Shown here: positions 16,680 to 23,919 of the stretch, in pieces
Layout of the letters: each line of letters begins with the position of its first letter
Position numbering within the stretch: position 1 is the first letter of the stretch
NCBI GenBank assembly: GCA_903858165.1
Contig: CAIOHZ010000141.1
Span: 1 to 62,106, forward strand
DNA length: 62,106 bases
DNA from: an uncultured Pseudomonadota bacterium
GTDB taxonomy: Bacteria > Pseudomonadota > Gammaproteobacteria > Steroidobacterales > Steroidobacteraceae
Direction: 5' to 3'
The notes under the pieces: model-generated
What the model saw: the letters and a program-made list of their open reading frames with translations, nothing else
Told to the model about the DNA's origin: nothing
The model's database searches: none
Made by a program: the position numbers and the translations under genes

Positions 16680-17648
16680 ATGGCACAGTTGCAGTCCTAC
16701 ACCACCGCGGGCCTCGACCCGCGCGCCAAGTTGCAGTTCTGGAACGACATGGCGAGCGATTGCTTCTCGCCGCTCGTGTCGGACCCGGTAGACCTGCGCA
16801 GCTTCAGCGGCTCGCTCACGCGCGGCCGCCTCGGCGAACTCAGCGTCGCCGAAGCCTACTCGGAAGCGCAGTGGGTGCGTCATTCACGCGCTCATGTGTC
16901 CCGCACTCGCGCGCCCATGTTCTTCCTGCACCTGCAGCTAGACGGTCGTAGCATGAACCGTCAGGACGGACGCGAAGCGCTGCTCAACGCCGGCGACTTC
17001 ACCCTCTGCGACAACTCGCGCTCTTACGAAATGCAGTTCGAAGGCCCGAACCACATGTTCGTCTTGGGCATTCCGGAAAGCATGCTGCGTCGCCATTTGG
17101 CTGCGCCCGAATGTCTCGTGGCCGTTCCCATGTCGGGGCAGCAAGGGCTCAGCGGTCTACTGTCTGGCTTTTTGCGCAACTTCTGGCGCGAATACCAAGG
17201 CTCGCTCGATGAAAATTCAGCGGGCCGCGTCGCCGGCACCATCCTCGACCTCATCGGCAGTGCGTACTCAGCTACGCCCCATGCGCGCGCGGACCGCAGC
17301 TCTTTGGCTGCAGCACACTTGGTGCGCATCCTCAACCATATCGAAGCACACCTGACAGACCCGGACCTCTCGCCCACGGGTATTGCCAACGCGTGCCGCA
17401 TGACCACGCGCTACCTGCACCACTTGTTCTCGGAAGAGAACGAGACCGTTTCGCGCTACATCTTGCGCCGGCGTTTGGAAGCTTGTGCCCGTGCGCTGGG
17501 TTGCCCCGCGCAGCGCGGTCGCACCGTCACCAGCATCGCTTTCGACTACGGCTTCAACAGCCCCACGCACTTCGGGCGCGTGTTCCGCGCCCGCTTCGGC
17601 AAGACGCCGCGCGAATACCGTCGCGAACACGGCATCGAAATGGCTTAG
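16680..17648 (+). CDS. AraC-family transcriptional activator with AraC-binding-like N-domain
   Basis: 322 residues from the ATG at 16680 (GGGAGAGG upstream); a TTG six bases earlier is less likely. The N-terminal half resembles the AraC-binding-like (FeaR/AdpA-type) sensor domain, with 'RAPMFFLHLQLDGRS' and 'GDFTLCDNSRSYEM'. The C-terminal third holds two helix-turn-helix motifs: 'SPTGIANACRMTTRYLHHLF' and 'VTSIAFDYGFNSPTHFGRVF', ending with the family tail 'FRARFGKTPREYRREH'. FeaR-type members activate genes for oxidation of aromatic aldehydes and amines. The aldehyde dehydrogenase gene at 17650 ends two bases after this gene and is convergent with it, so it may be a target. Confidence 0.9.
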   Translation: MAQLQSYTTAGLDPRAKLQFWNDMASDCFSPLVSDPVDLRSFSGSLTRGRLGELSVAEAYSEAQWVRHSRAHVSRTRAPMFFLHLQLDGRSMNRQDGREALLNAGDFTLCDNSRSYEMQFEGPNHMFVLGIPESMLRRHLAAPECLVAVPMSGQQGLSGLLSGFLRNFWREYQGSLDENSAGRVAGTILDLIGSAYSATPHARADRSSLAAAHLVRILNHIEAHLTDPDLSPTGIANACRMTTRYLHHLFSEENETVSRYILRRRLEACARALGCPAQRGRTVTSIAFDYGFNSPTHFGRVFRARFGKTPREYRREHGIEMA

Positions 17649-17649
17649 T

Positions 17650-19104
17650 TCACCCTTCGGTGATGAACTTCGTCACGAGGCAGGCGTCGAGGCCTTCGAT
17701 GCCTTCCTCGGAGCCGTGCCCGCTGGCCTTCACGCCGCCAAACGGTGATTCCGGCAGCGAGATCTGTTGGCTGTTGATGCCTACCATGCCCGCTTCCAGA
17801 CGTTCGCCCAGCAAGTTCACGCGCTTCGCGTCCTTGGTGAACGCAAAGGCAGCGAGACCAAACGGCAAGCGGTTCGCTTCCGCCACCATGTCGTCCAGCC
17901 CTTGGTGCCGGTTGATGATGGCCACCGGACCAAACGGCTCTTCGTTCAGGATGCGCGCATGCAGCGGCACCTCCACCAGCACCGTCGGTTCAAAGAAGAA
18001 CCCGGGGCCTTCGATGGGTTTGCCGCCCGTGAGCAAGCGCGCACCGCAAGCTACGGCATCATCGATAAGCGCGCGCACGGCAGTAATGCGGCGCGCATGG
18101 GTGAGCGGACCCATGCGCGTGTCCGCTTCCAGGCCATTGCCCACCTTCAACGCTTGTGCACGCGCCACGAAGCCCGCCACGAAACGGTCAAAGATGCCTT
18201 CCTGCACCAAGTAACGCGTAGGCGAAACGCATACCTGCCCGGCATTGCGGTACTTGGCGCCGACCGTCAGGTCCAGCACGGCGTCAAGGTCGACATCGTC
18301 GAACACCAGCACCGGCGCATGCCCACCCAACTCCATGGTGGTGCGCTTGCCACCAGCGGCTGCCAACTGCATGAGGTGCTGGCCCACGGGAACGGAACCG
18401 GTGAACGACACTTTGCGGATGTGCGGCGAGCCGATGAGGTGAGTGGAGACTTCCGCCGGCACACCGAACACCACGTTCACGATGCCCGCCGGCACGCCGG
18501 CTTCCACCAGCGCAGCCGCAATGGCCAAGGCCGAAGCCGGAGACTCTTCGGCGGGCTTCAAGATGCACGGACAACCCGCAGCCAGCGCGGCACCCAGCTT
18601 GCGCGCCGGGTTGCCGAGCGGGAAGTTCCATGGCGCAAACGCAGCAACAGGACCGATCGGCTCTTTCACGACGGTCATGCGTACGCCCGGTGCCTGCTGC
18701 GGCAACACGCGGCCATAGGCGCGACGGCCTTCTTCGGCGTACCACTCGAAGATATTTGCAGCCATCTGCACTTCGATGCGAGTTTCGGCCAGCGGCTTGC
18801 CCTGTTCGGTCGTCGCGAGCCGCGCGATTTCTTCGCTGCGCGAACGGATGAGGTCCGAAGCACGACGCAAGATACGCGCGCGCAGCACCGGCTGTAGCGC
18901 TCGCCAAGCCGGCCACGCACGCACGGTGGCGGCGATGGCGCGGTCGAGGTCTGCGGCCGAAGCCAGCGGAACTTCACCCAATACTTCGCCAGTCGCTGGG
19001 TTCACCACGGGTTGCGTACGGCGGCCAGCGGTAGTGAGCCACTCGCCATCAATGAGCAAGCGCAGGTCCTGATGGGAAATGGCGGGAATGGTTGTTGCGT
19101 TCAC
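17650..19104 (-). CDS. NAD(P)-dependent aldehyde dehydrogenase, succinate-semialdehyde dehydrogenase type
   Basis: 484 residues from a GTG at 19104, chosen because AAGGA stands seven bases upstream, exactly as in the dehydrogenase at 13041; a TTG at 19110 is possible. Catalytic Cys292 lies in 'NAGQVCVSPTR' and Glu258 in 'TMELGGHAPVLVF'. 'FAPWNFPLGNPARK' and 'SFTGSVPVGQ' form the cofactor site. Overall it follows the GabD pattern, with His instead of Asn after LGG. Relatives act on succinate semialdehyde, 2-oxoglutarate semialdehyde or aromatic aldehydes. Its setting next to a DUF3237 gene and lignin-type genes makes an aromatic aldehyde plausible, but the substrate is not decided by the sequence. 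Confidence 0.87.
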   Translation of the reverse strand: MNATTIPAISHQDLRLLIDGEWLTTAGRRTQPVVNPATGEVLGEVPLASAADLDRAIAATVRAWPAWRALQPVLRARILRRASDLIRSRSEEIARLATTEQGKPLAETRIEVQMAANIFEWYAEEGRRAYGRVLPQQAPGVRMTVVKEPIGPVAAFAPWNFPLGNPARKLGAALAAGCPCILKPAEESPASALAIAAALVEAGVPAGIVNVVFGVPAEVSTHLIGSPHIRKVSFTGSVPVGQHLMQLAAAGGKRTTMELGGHAPVLVFDDVDLDAVLDLTVGAKYRNAGQVCVSPTRYLVQEGIFDRFVAGFVARAQALKVGNGLEADTRMGPLTHARRITAVRALIDDAVACGARLLTGGKPIEGPGFFFEPTVLVEVPLHARILNEEPFGPVAIINRHQGLDDMVAEANRLPFGLAAFAFTKDAKRVNLLGERLEAGMVGINSQQISLPESPFGGVKASGHGSEEGIEGLDACLVTKFITEG

Positions 19105-19116
19105 AGGCAAATCCTT

Positions 19117-19587
19117 TCAAGTGACTCGGTAGAACCACAGCCGAATGGAGGCTGGGTAGCGCGCACCGACACACACGAACAGGCTGCGGTTCAGCCAATC
19201 GTAGCGGCCTGCTGGCGCCGAAAAAGTCGGGGCGGCGCGGAAGTAATAGCTGGCCGGGTCCACCACTTCCCCCGCTGCCAGCCGCGCCATTACCTCTGGC
19301 GGGCCGTGGCGTAAGCCGCGATTGTGTACCTGAATGAATACGCCGTCGTCGGTACGCAGCAGGTAGAAAGCCTCAGGGATGGTCACGCCATCGGCTCGCA
19401 CTACTTGCCAGTCGCAACCTCCCGGCACCAGTTCACCGCGGATATCGGGCCCCTGAAAGGTACCGCCACCGATGGGCACAGCACGGCGGAGGCCATCCGG
19501 CGTCTGCCCAATGGTGATCATAGGCTCGAGTTGGCCTTCGGCCTCGAACACCAGTTCCAGTTCGGGTTTCACCGCTTCGGCATTCAT
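19117..19587 (-). CDS. DUF3237 family protein (copy 1 of 3)
   Basis: 156 residues from the ATG at 19587. The family pattern is 'GGGTFQGPDIRGELVPGGCDW', seen as 'GTFQGPDIRGELVPGG' followed by 'DWQVVRADG'. After it come 'LLRTDDGVFIQVHNRGLRHGP' (in parts) and 'YYFRAAPTFSAPAGRYDWLN'. This small beta-barrel-like family has no established reaction. Two other copies lie at 40192 and 42302, flanking a GMC oxidoreductase. All three share the central 'DW..VR.DG' and the terminal 'F.AP.G.Y.WLN'-type block. It follows 12 bases upstream of the aldehyde dehydrogenase start, so the two genes are probably one operon. Confidence 0.82.
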   Translation of the reverse strand: MNAEAVKPELELVFEAEGQLEPMITIGQTPDGLRRAVPIGGGTFQGPDIRGELVPGGCDWQVVRADGVTIPEAFYLLRTDDGVFIQVHNRGLRHGPPEVMARLAAGEVVDPASYYFRAAPTFSAPAGRYDWLNRSLFVCVGARYPASIRLWFYRVT

Positions 19588-19777
19588 GCGCGCACTCTCA
19601 TAGCCCGGGTCAACCAACCGCGACTGCTCGACTTTGGCCGGCAGGTCAGAACAGTGGACCTAATATCCGCAGACATGGTGCCGTAAAGCACGCCCGCGAG
19701 TTCCACTCATGGCGCAAACGGACTCGCCGGAAAGCGCAGGGGCCCCAAGGCAACCCCATGCCATCATTCGGTGACTA

Positions 19778-19806
19778 TCCGGCGGCATGCCGGAAAATCT
19801 TTTTTG
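19778..19806 (+). promoter_or_regulatory. Terminator-like hairpin in the ligW leader (possible attenuator)
   Basis: TCCGGC (19778-19783) pairs with GCCGGA (19789-19794) over a five-base loop. It is followed by AAATC and a run of six T. It lies about 30 bases upstream of the amidohydrolase start, so it would stop transcription before the gene unless bypassed. It may equally terminate a transcript from further left. No antiterminator pairing was worked out. Confidence 0.35.
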
Positions 19807-19835
19807 GCCTACCTTCAGGCAAGGGAACCACGACC

Positions 19836-20918
19836 ATGAGCGAGACCACTGTATTGCCCGCGCCGCCCTTTCGAGGCGCTCCCGGTTATCTGCGGATCGC
19901 CACCGAAGAAGCGTTTGTTACGCCGGAAGTACTGAAGCTGTACCAGCAACTGCTCGACGACCCGAGCTACGACGACCCGGGCTTTCGCAGCCTCTGGGGC
20001 TTTTACATGGGCAGCCGCAGCCCGCGCGCCACCGCTGTCATCGAGCGTCTGCAGGACTTAGGGCCGCGGCGTATTGCCGACATGGACGCCACCGGTATCG
20101 ACGTGCAGATCGTCTCGCTCACCTCACCGGGCGTACAGGTGTTCGACAAGGACACCGCCAATGCTATGGCTCGTCACAGCAACGACGTGCTGGCGGACGC
20201 GGTGAAGCGCTACCCGGACCGCTACGTGGGCTTGGCCGCCGCGGCCCCGCAGGACCCGGCCACTGCCGCGAAAGAAATTGAACGCGGCGTGAACGAACTG
20301 GGTTTTCGCGGCTTCATCTTGAATTCGCACACCCACAACGAATACACCGACGACCCGAAGTTCTGGGCCATCTTCGAAGCCTGCGAAGCCTTGGGCGTGC
20401 CGGTGTACCTGCACCCGAACACGCCGTCGAAGCAGCTCATCCAACCCTTCCTCGAAGCTGGGCTCGATGGTGCGGTGTACGGCTTCGGTGTGGAAACCGG
20501 CCTGCATTTGCTACGGCTCATCGTGAAGGGCGTGTTCGACCGCTTCCCGAAGCTGCAAGTCATTGTGGGCCACTGCGGCGAAGCGCTGCCCTTCTGGATG
20601 TTCCGTCTCGACTACATGCATGGCGCCGGCGTGCGTTCGCAGCGCTACGATTTCCTGAAGCCGCTAAAGCGCGGCAAGGTGAGCGAATACCTGAAGCACA
20701 ACGTCATCGTCACCAACAGCGGCATGGCGTGGTCGCCCGCGGTGCAGTTCTGCCGCCAAGTGATGGGCCCGGAGCGCGTGATGTACGCGATGGACTATCC
20801 CTACCAGTACGTCCGCGAGGAAGTACTGATGGGGGACAACCTGCCCATCTCGCTCGAGGAAAAACGCGAGTTCTTCCAGGGCAACGCGGAACGCGTGTTC
20901 GGCTTGAAGCCGCGCTAA
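19836..20918 (+). CDS. ligW: 5-carboxyvanillate decarboxylase (LigW-type amidohydrolase)
   Basis: 360 residues from the ATG at 19836 (GGGAA upstream). It follows LigW of Sphingobium closely along its length: 'GYLRIATEEAF' (residues 17-27), 'RRIADMDATGID', 'LTSPGVQ', 'FGVETGLHLLRLI', 'MHGAGVRSQRY' and 'VMYAMDYPYQYV'. The expected metal ligands are in place: Glu24, His193 ('YLHP'), His246 ('VGHCGEALP') and Asp320. LigW removes the 5-carboxyl of 5-carboxyvanillate, the product of biphenyl (5,5'-dehydrodivanillate) lignin dimers, and yields vanillate. Gamma-resorcylate decarboxylase is the nearest alternative, but the serine-rich LigW-like stretches favour LigW. It is convergent with the LigD-like gene. 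No LigX, LigY or LigZ is in the window. Confidence 0.82.
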   Translation: MSETTVLPAPPFRGAPGYLRIATEEAFVTPEVLKLYQQLLDDPSYDDPGFRSLWGFYMGSRSPRATAVIERLQDLGPRRIADMDATGIDVQIVSLTSPGVQVFDKDTANAMARHSNDVLADAVKRYPDRYVGLAAAAPQDPATAAKEIERGVNELGFRGFILNSHTHNEYTDDPKFWAIFEACEALGVPVYLHPNTPSKQLIQPFLEAGLDGAVYGFGVETGLHLLRLIVKGVFDRFPKLQVIVGHCGEALPFWMFRLDYMHGAGVRSQRYDFLKPLKRGKVSEYLKHNVIVTNSGMAWSPAVQFCRQVMGPERVMYAMDYPYQYVREEVLMGDNLPISLEEKREFFQGNAERVFGLKPR

Positions 20919-20921
20919 GAC

Positions 20922-20958
20922 CTAGCGCAGGTTTCCGCATCAGCGGGGCCTGCGCTAG
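20922..20958. terminator. Bidirectional hairpin between convergent genes
   Basis: CTAGCGCAGG (20922-20931) pairs perfectly with CCTGCGCTAG (20949-20958) across a 17-base loop. It sits exactly between the ends of ligW and the convergent LigD-like gene. There is no T tract, so it may work with Rho or protect 3' ends. Confidence 0.65.
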
Positions 20959-20966
20959 CGCCAAGC

Positions 20967-21866
20967 TCAACGCAGCCGGTCCGCCACTTCCGCCGCTGCC
21001 GCACGACGCGCACGGCGGAAGTCTTCAATACGCGTGCGCCCCGGGTCGGGCTCGCGGTTCGGCAAGGCCGCCAGCATGCGGTCGAACAAGTCGCGCAGTT
21101 CCTGCTGGAACTCGGCGTGCGGGAAAATCCACTCGCGGTTTTCCAGCACCGCCGGCAGCACGGCCTCCGCCACTTCCACCGGGTCCATGCCTACCGCCAG
21201 CACTTGGTCCAACCGCGCCATCTCGGCTTCGCTCACGTGGTAGCCGGTGTCCGCGTACTGCGCCGGGCGAATCTTGCCGGCTTCGTGGATGTTGCTGCGA
21301 ACAAAACCGGGGCATAGCACCGAAACGCCTATGCCGTGCGGTGCCAGATCCAACCGCAGCGAATTACTGAGGCCCACCACCGCAAACTTGGAAGCGGAAT
21401 ACAGCCCCATGCCCGGGCCCACCAACAAACCAGCCATGGAGGCGGTGTTCACGATATGGCAAGGCTCGCCATGCGCTTTCAAGTGCGGCAAAAACGCCTG
21501 CACACCGTTCACCACGCCATAAAGGTTCACGCCCAGCATCCAGTCCCAGTCGCCCTCCTTCGCTTGGTCCATAGGCCCGAAGAAGCTGATGCCGGCGTTG
21601 TTGAACAGCAGATGCACCTTGCCGAACGCGGCCACGGTGGCTACCGCCGCTGCCTTCATGGCCGCGCGGTCCGCCACATCAACCACCAAGCCTTCAGCGG
21701 TGATGCCCGCCGCACGCAGCTGCGCTACCGCGGCATCGAGTGGCCCCTGACGCACATCGGCCAGCATCACTTTGACGCCTTGCGCACCAAACACCTTGGC
21801 AAGCCCAAGGCCGATACCGCTGGCACCGCCCGTGATGAACGCTACCTTGCCCGCCAAGTCCTGCAT
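20967..21866 (-). CDS. LigD-type C-alpha dehydrogenase (short-chain dehydrogenase/reductase)
   Basis: 299 residues, longer than a usual SDR because of a C-terminal extension, as in LigD/LigL/LigN. The NAD site is 'ITGGASGIGLG' (residues 11-21); Ser143, Tyr156 and Lys160 ('YSASK') make the active site. The similarity to LigD extends beyond the common fold: 'AKVFGAQGVKV', 'FGPMDQAKEGDWDWMLGVNL', 'GIGVSVLCPGFVRSNIHEA', 'IRPAQY..TGYHVSE' and a C-terminal 'EPDPGRTRIE'. LigD oxidises the C-alpha alcohol of beta-aryl ether dimers to the ketone that the etherase needs. The gene is divergent from the LigF-type pair with about 200 bases between, so a shared control region is likely. Confidence 0.78.
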   Translation of the reverse strand: MQDLAGKVAFITGGASGIGLGLAKVFGAQGVKVMLADVRQGPLDAAVAQLRAAGITAEGLVVDVADRAAMKAAAVATVAAFGKVHLLFNNAGISFFGPMDQAKEGDWDWMLGVNLYGVVNGVQAFLPHLKAHGEPCHIVNTASMAGLLVGPGMGLYSASKFAVVGLSNSLRLDLAPHGIGVSVLCPGFVRSNIHEAGKIRPAQYADTGYHVSEAEMARLDQVLAVGMDPVEVAEAVLPAVLENREWIFPHAEFQQELRDLFDRMLAALPNREPDPGRTRIEDFRRARRAAAAEVADRLR

Positions 21867-22067
21867 ACCTTAAGTCTCCTATGCCGAATGTCGCCGACAA
21901 CGCTGCCGGCTGGGTTGCCAACGAGCATAGCCTTTGCCGGCAACGCCGCTGGCGCACGGGGAGTCGCACCATAGTTCACGCGCGGTCGAGTAGCCGCCGC
22001 CGCCTCGCTTCATTCTCAGCCCCTAGATTGCCGCCCATGCGGCCGCGCCTAAGGAACAGGACCTGGG

Positions 22068-22895
22068 ATGTTGAAGCTTTACCATTGGGAGCCAAACGCC
22101 AATTCGGGCAAGCCGATGCTCGCGCTGGCGGAAAAGGGCGTGGCTTACGAGAGCCACTACCTGGACCTGCTCTCATTCGACCAACACCAGCCGGAATATC
22201 TGGCGGTGAACCCGGATGGCACCATTCCGGCACTGGTCCATGGCGACTTGGTGCTTACCGAATCCACACCCATCATGGAATACGTGGACGAAGCCTTCGA
22301 CGGCCCGCCGCTGAAGCCCACCGACCCGGTGGAACGCTGGCGCATGCGCTGGTGGATGCGCTTTTTCGACGCCTATTTCGCCCCCTCCATGTCGATGATC
22401 GGCTGGGCCGTGTTCGTCGGCCCGGTGGCCCGCCAACGCGACCCGGAGGTGCTCCGCGCGGCCATCGACCGCATTCCGCTGGAGTCGCGCAAGATTGCCT
22501 GGCGCAAGGCGCTCTTCAACGAATTCACCCCGGAAGAACTGGCCGAGTCGCGCCGTCGCGTGCTGTTCTGCACGGACGTACTTGAAGCCCATCTAGCCAA
22601 GCACACGTGGATTGCCGGCAAAACGTTCTCGCTCGGCGACATCAACGGCTTCAATCTCGGCTACGCACTGCCCCTTTCGCAGCCGGACCACTGCAACGAT
22701 GCGCGTACCCCGCACATCATGGAATGGCTGCGGCGCATCTATGAGCGCCCGGCCACCAAGGCCACGTGGGCGCTCGGCCGTACGCCCATGGTGCAGCGCG
22801 TCGCTTTTCTCGAGCGCGGCAATACGCACTTGAGCGCCGCCGCTGTGCAGCAGTCCGTGCTCCCGGGCAATTCCCAGGGCTGGAAGAAGCCATGA
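22068..22895 (+). CDS. LigF-type beta-etherase (glutathione S-transferase)
   Basis: 275 residues from ATG 22068. The thioredoxin domain opens 'LKLYHWEPNANSGKPMLALA', giving Ser13 in the 'ANSxKP' loop where LigF has its active-site serine. 'VNPDGTIPALVHGD' and 'VLTESTPIMEYVDEAF' supply the cis-proline and the glutathione gamma-glutamyl site. The next part, 'RWRMRWWMRFFDAYFAPSMS' then 'MIGWAV', also resembles LigF. LigF-type enzymes displace the beta-aryl group from the C-alpha ketone of lignin dimers with glutathione, with defined stereochemistry. It is coupled (ATGA overlap) to a second, divergent homologue, and divergent from a LigD-type gene. A maleylpyruvate isomerase or other class is less likely. 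Stereospecificity is not predictable. Confidence 0.78.
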   Translation: MLKLYHWEPNANSGKPMLALAEKGVAYESHYLDLLSFDQHQPEYLAVNPDGTIPALVHGDLVLTESTPIMEYVDEAFDGPPLKPTDPVERWRMRWWMRFFDAYFAPSMSMIGWAVFVGPVARQRDPEVLRAAIDRIPLESRKIAWRKALFNEFTPEELAESRRRVLFCTDVLEAHLAKHTWIAGKTFSLGDINGFNLGYALPLSQPDHCNDARTPHIMEWLRRIYERPATKATWALGRTPMVQRVAFLERGNTHLSAAAVQQSVLPGNSQGWKKP

Positions 22896-23668
22896 TCGCG
22901 CTGTGCCACTGGGAACCCAACGGGGTCTTCCTGAAGCCGCTCATCGCTTTGGCTGAGAAGGGTGCGCCCTACACCAGCCACTGGTTCGACCCCACCGCGT
23001 TCGAACAGTTTGCGCCGGGCTTTCCGGCCAACACCGAGAGCGCGCTGCAGCTCGAGCGAGAAGGCCCGCTGCTGGTCGTCGGGGGCGAGGTGCTTAGCAG
23101 TACCTCGTTCCAGCTGGAGTATCTCAACGAAGTGGTGACAGGCCCAGACCTCTTCCCGGCGTCAGCCCACGACCGCTACCGCGTACGCGCTTGGGTCCAG
23201 TACCTCGGTCTTGGCCTTGGGCCCGTGGTCTCGGCACTGGGGTGCGCACGCTTCCTGCGGCCGGTGCTGGCTGCCCGCGAAAGCGCCGCTCTGCGCGCAC
23301 AACTGGCTGCCATCGAACCGCTGGAGCGCCGCAACGCTTGGCTGGCCGTGCTGGATGGCGCGGTGGATGAAGCGGCTTGGCAGCAGCGACTCGCCGTGCC
23401 CGTGGCGCGCTTGGAAAAGGCACTAACGGGCGCGGATTGGCTGGCCGGCCCCGCCTATTCGCTCGCCGATATCGACGCCTATGCCTTGGTGGCACCGCTG
23501 CGCACGCTGGCACCCGCCGTCGTGAATGCCGTGACCACGCCGCACTTGGCCGGCTGGCTGGCACGCATCGACGAGCGGCCCGCAGTTCGTGCCGCGCTGG
23601 CTTTAAGCCGTAGCGGGCAACCCGAAGCTGCTTGGGTGCCCGGAACGGAACCGTCACGCTGGGGCTGA
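22892..23668 (+). CDS. Degenerate LigF-type glutathione transferase homologue (probable partner subunit)
   Basis: 258 residues; the ATG at 22892 overlaps the stop of the preceding LigF-type gene by four bases. The opening 'IALCHWEPNGVFLKPLIALA' is clearly homologous to its neighbour. However, the active-site Ser13 position is Phe, the 'NPDGTIPAL' cis-proline block is replaced by 'FPANTESALQLEREGPL', and the 'TES' glutathione motif reads 'SSTS'. The C-terminal domain keeps 'LAGPAYSLADIDAYALV'. This looks like a duplicated copy that lost glutathione binding and was kept as a structural partner, as in heterodimeric beta-etherases of the BaeA-BaeB kind. It is full length with no frameshift, so it is not a pseudogene. 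The subunit role is inference. Confidence 0.7.
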   Translation: MIALCHWEPNGVFLKPLIALAEKGAPYTSHWFDPTAFEQFAPGFPANTESALQLEREGPLLVVGGEVLSSTSFQLEYLNEVVTGPDLFPASAHDRYRVRAWVQYLGLGLGPVVSALGCARFLRPVLAARESAALRAQLAAIEPLERRNAWLAVLDGAVDEAAWQQRLAVPVARLEKALTGADWLAGPAYSLADIDAYALVAPLRTLAPAVVNAVTTPHLAGWLARIDERPAVRAALALSRSGQPEAAWVPGTEPSRWG

Positions 23669-23771
23669 AGCCTGTGGCGTTGCGGAAATACCACATTCAG
23701 GCGGTCGGGCCCAAGCCTGCCCGCCGGACGCGACAACCAATCCACAAGGGGGGCTTGGCGCGGCAACAACG

Positions 23772-23799
23772 ATAACGTATGTTATATAACATCCGTTAT
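23772..23799. promoter_or_regulatory. 28-base palindromic operator upstream of the TonB receptor
   Basis: The region reads as a near-perfect palindrome: 13 of 14 base pairs match, with outer arms ATAACG (23772-23777) and CGTTAT (23794-23799) around the centre ATGTTATATAACAT (23779-23792). It lies about 120 bases upstream of the TonB receptor start. The MarR gene at 26528, directly after the receptor, is a likely protein to bind it. Confidence 0.6.
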
Positions 23800-23919
23800 A
23801 GATGAGCTACGTGGCAGGAATGCAACGTGGCACTGGGGGTGGGCTTTCGGGCCGGCCGCTAGGTACTGGTTTTACAACAGACAGTTTTCTCTTCGACATC
23901 GCCCTGGGGGGGTATTCGC

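Noticed and set aside
22892-23668. Second GST as a pseudogene
   Set aside because: Full-length frame, conserved C-terminal domain and ATGA coupling to the active copy. Motif loss is confined to the glutathione site.
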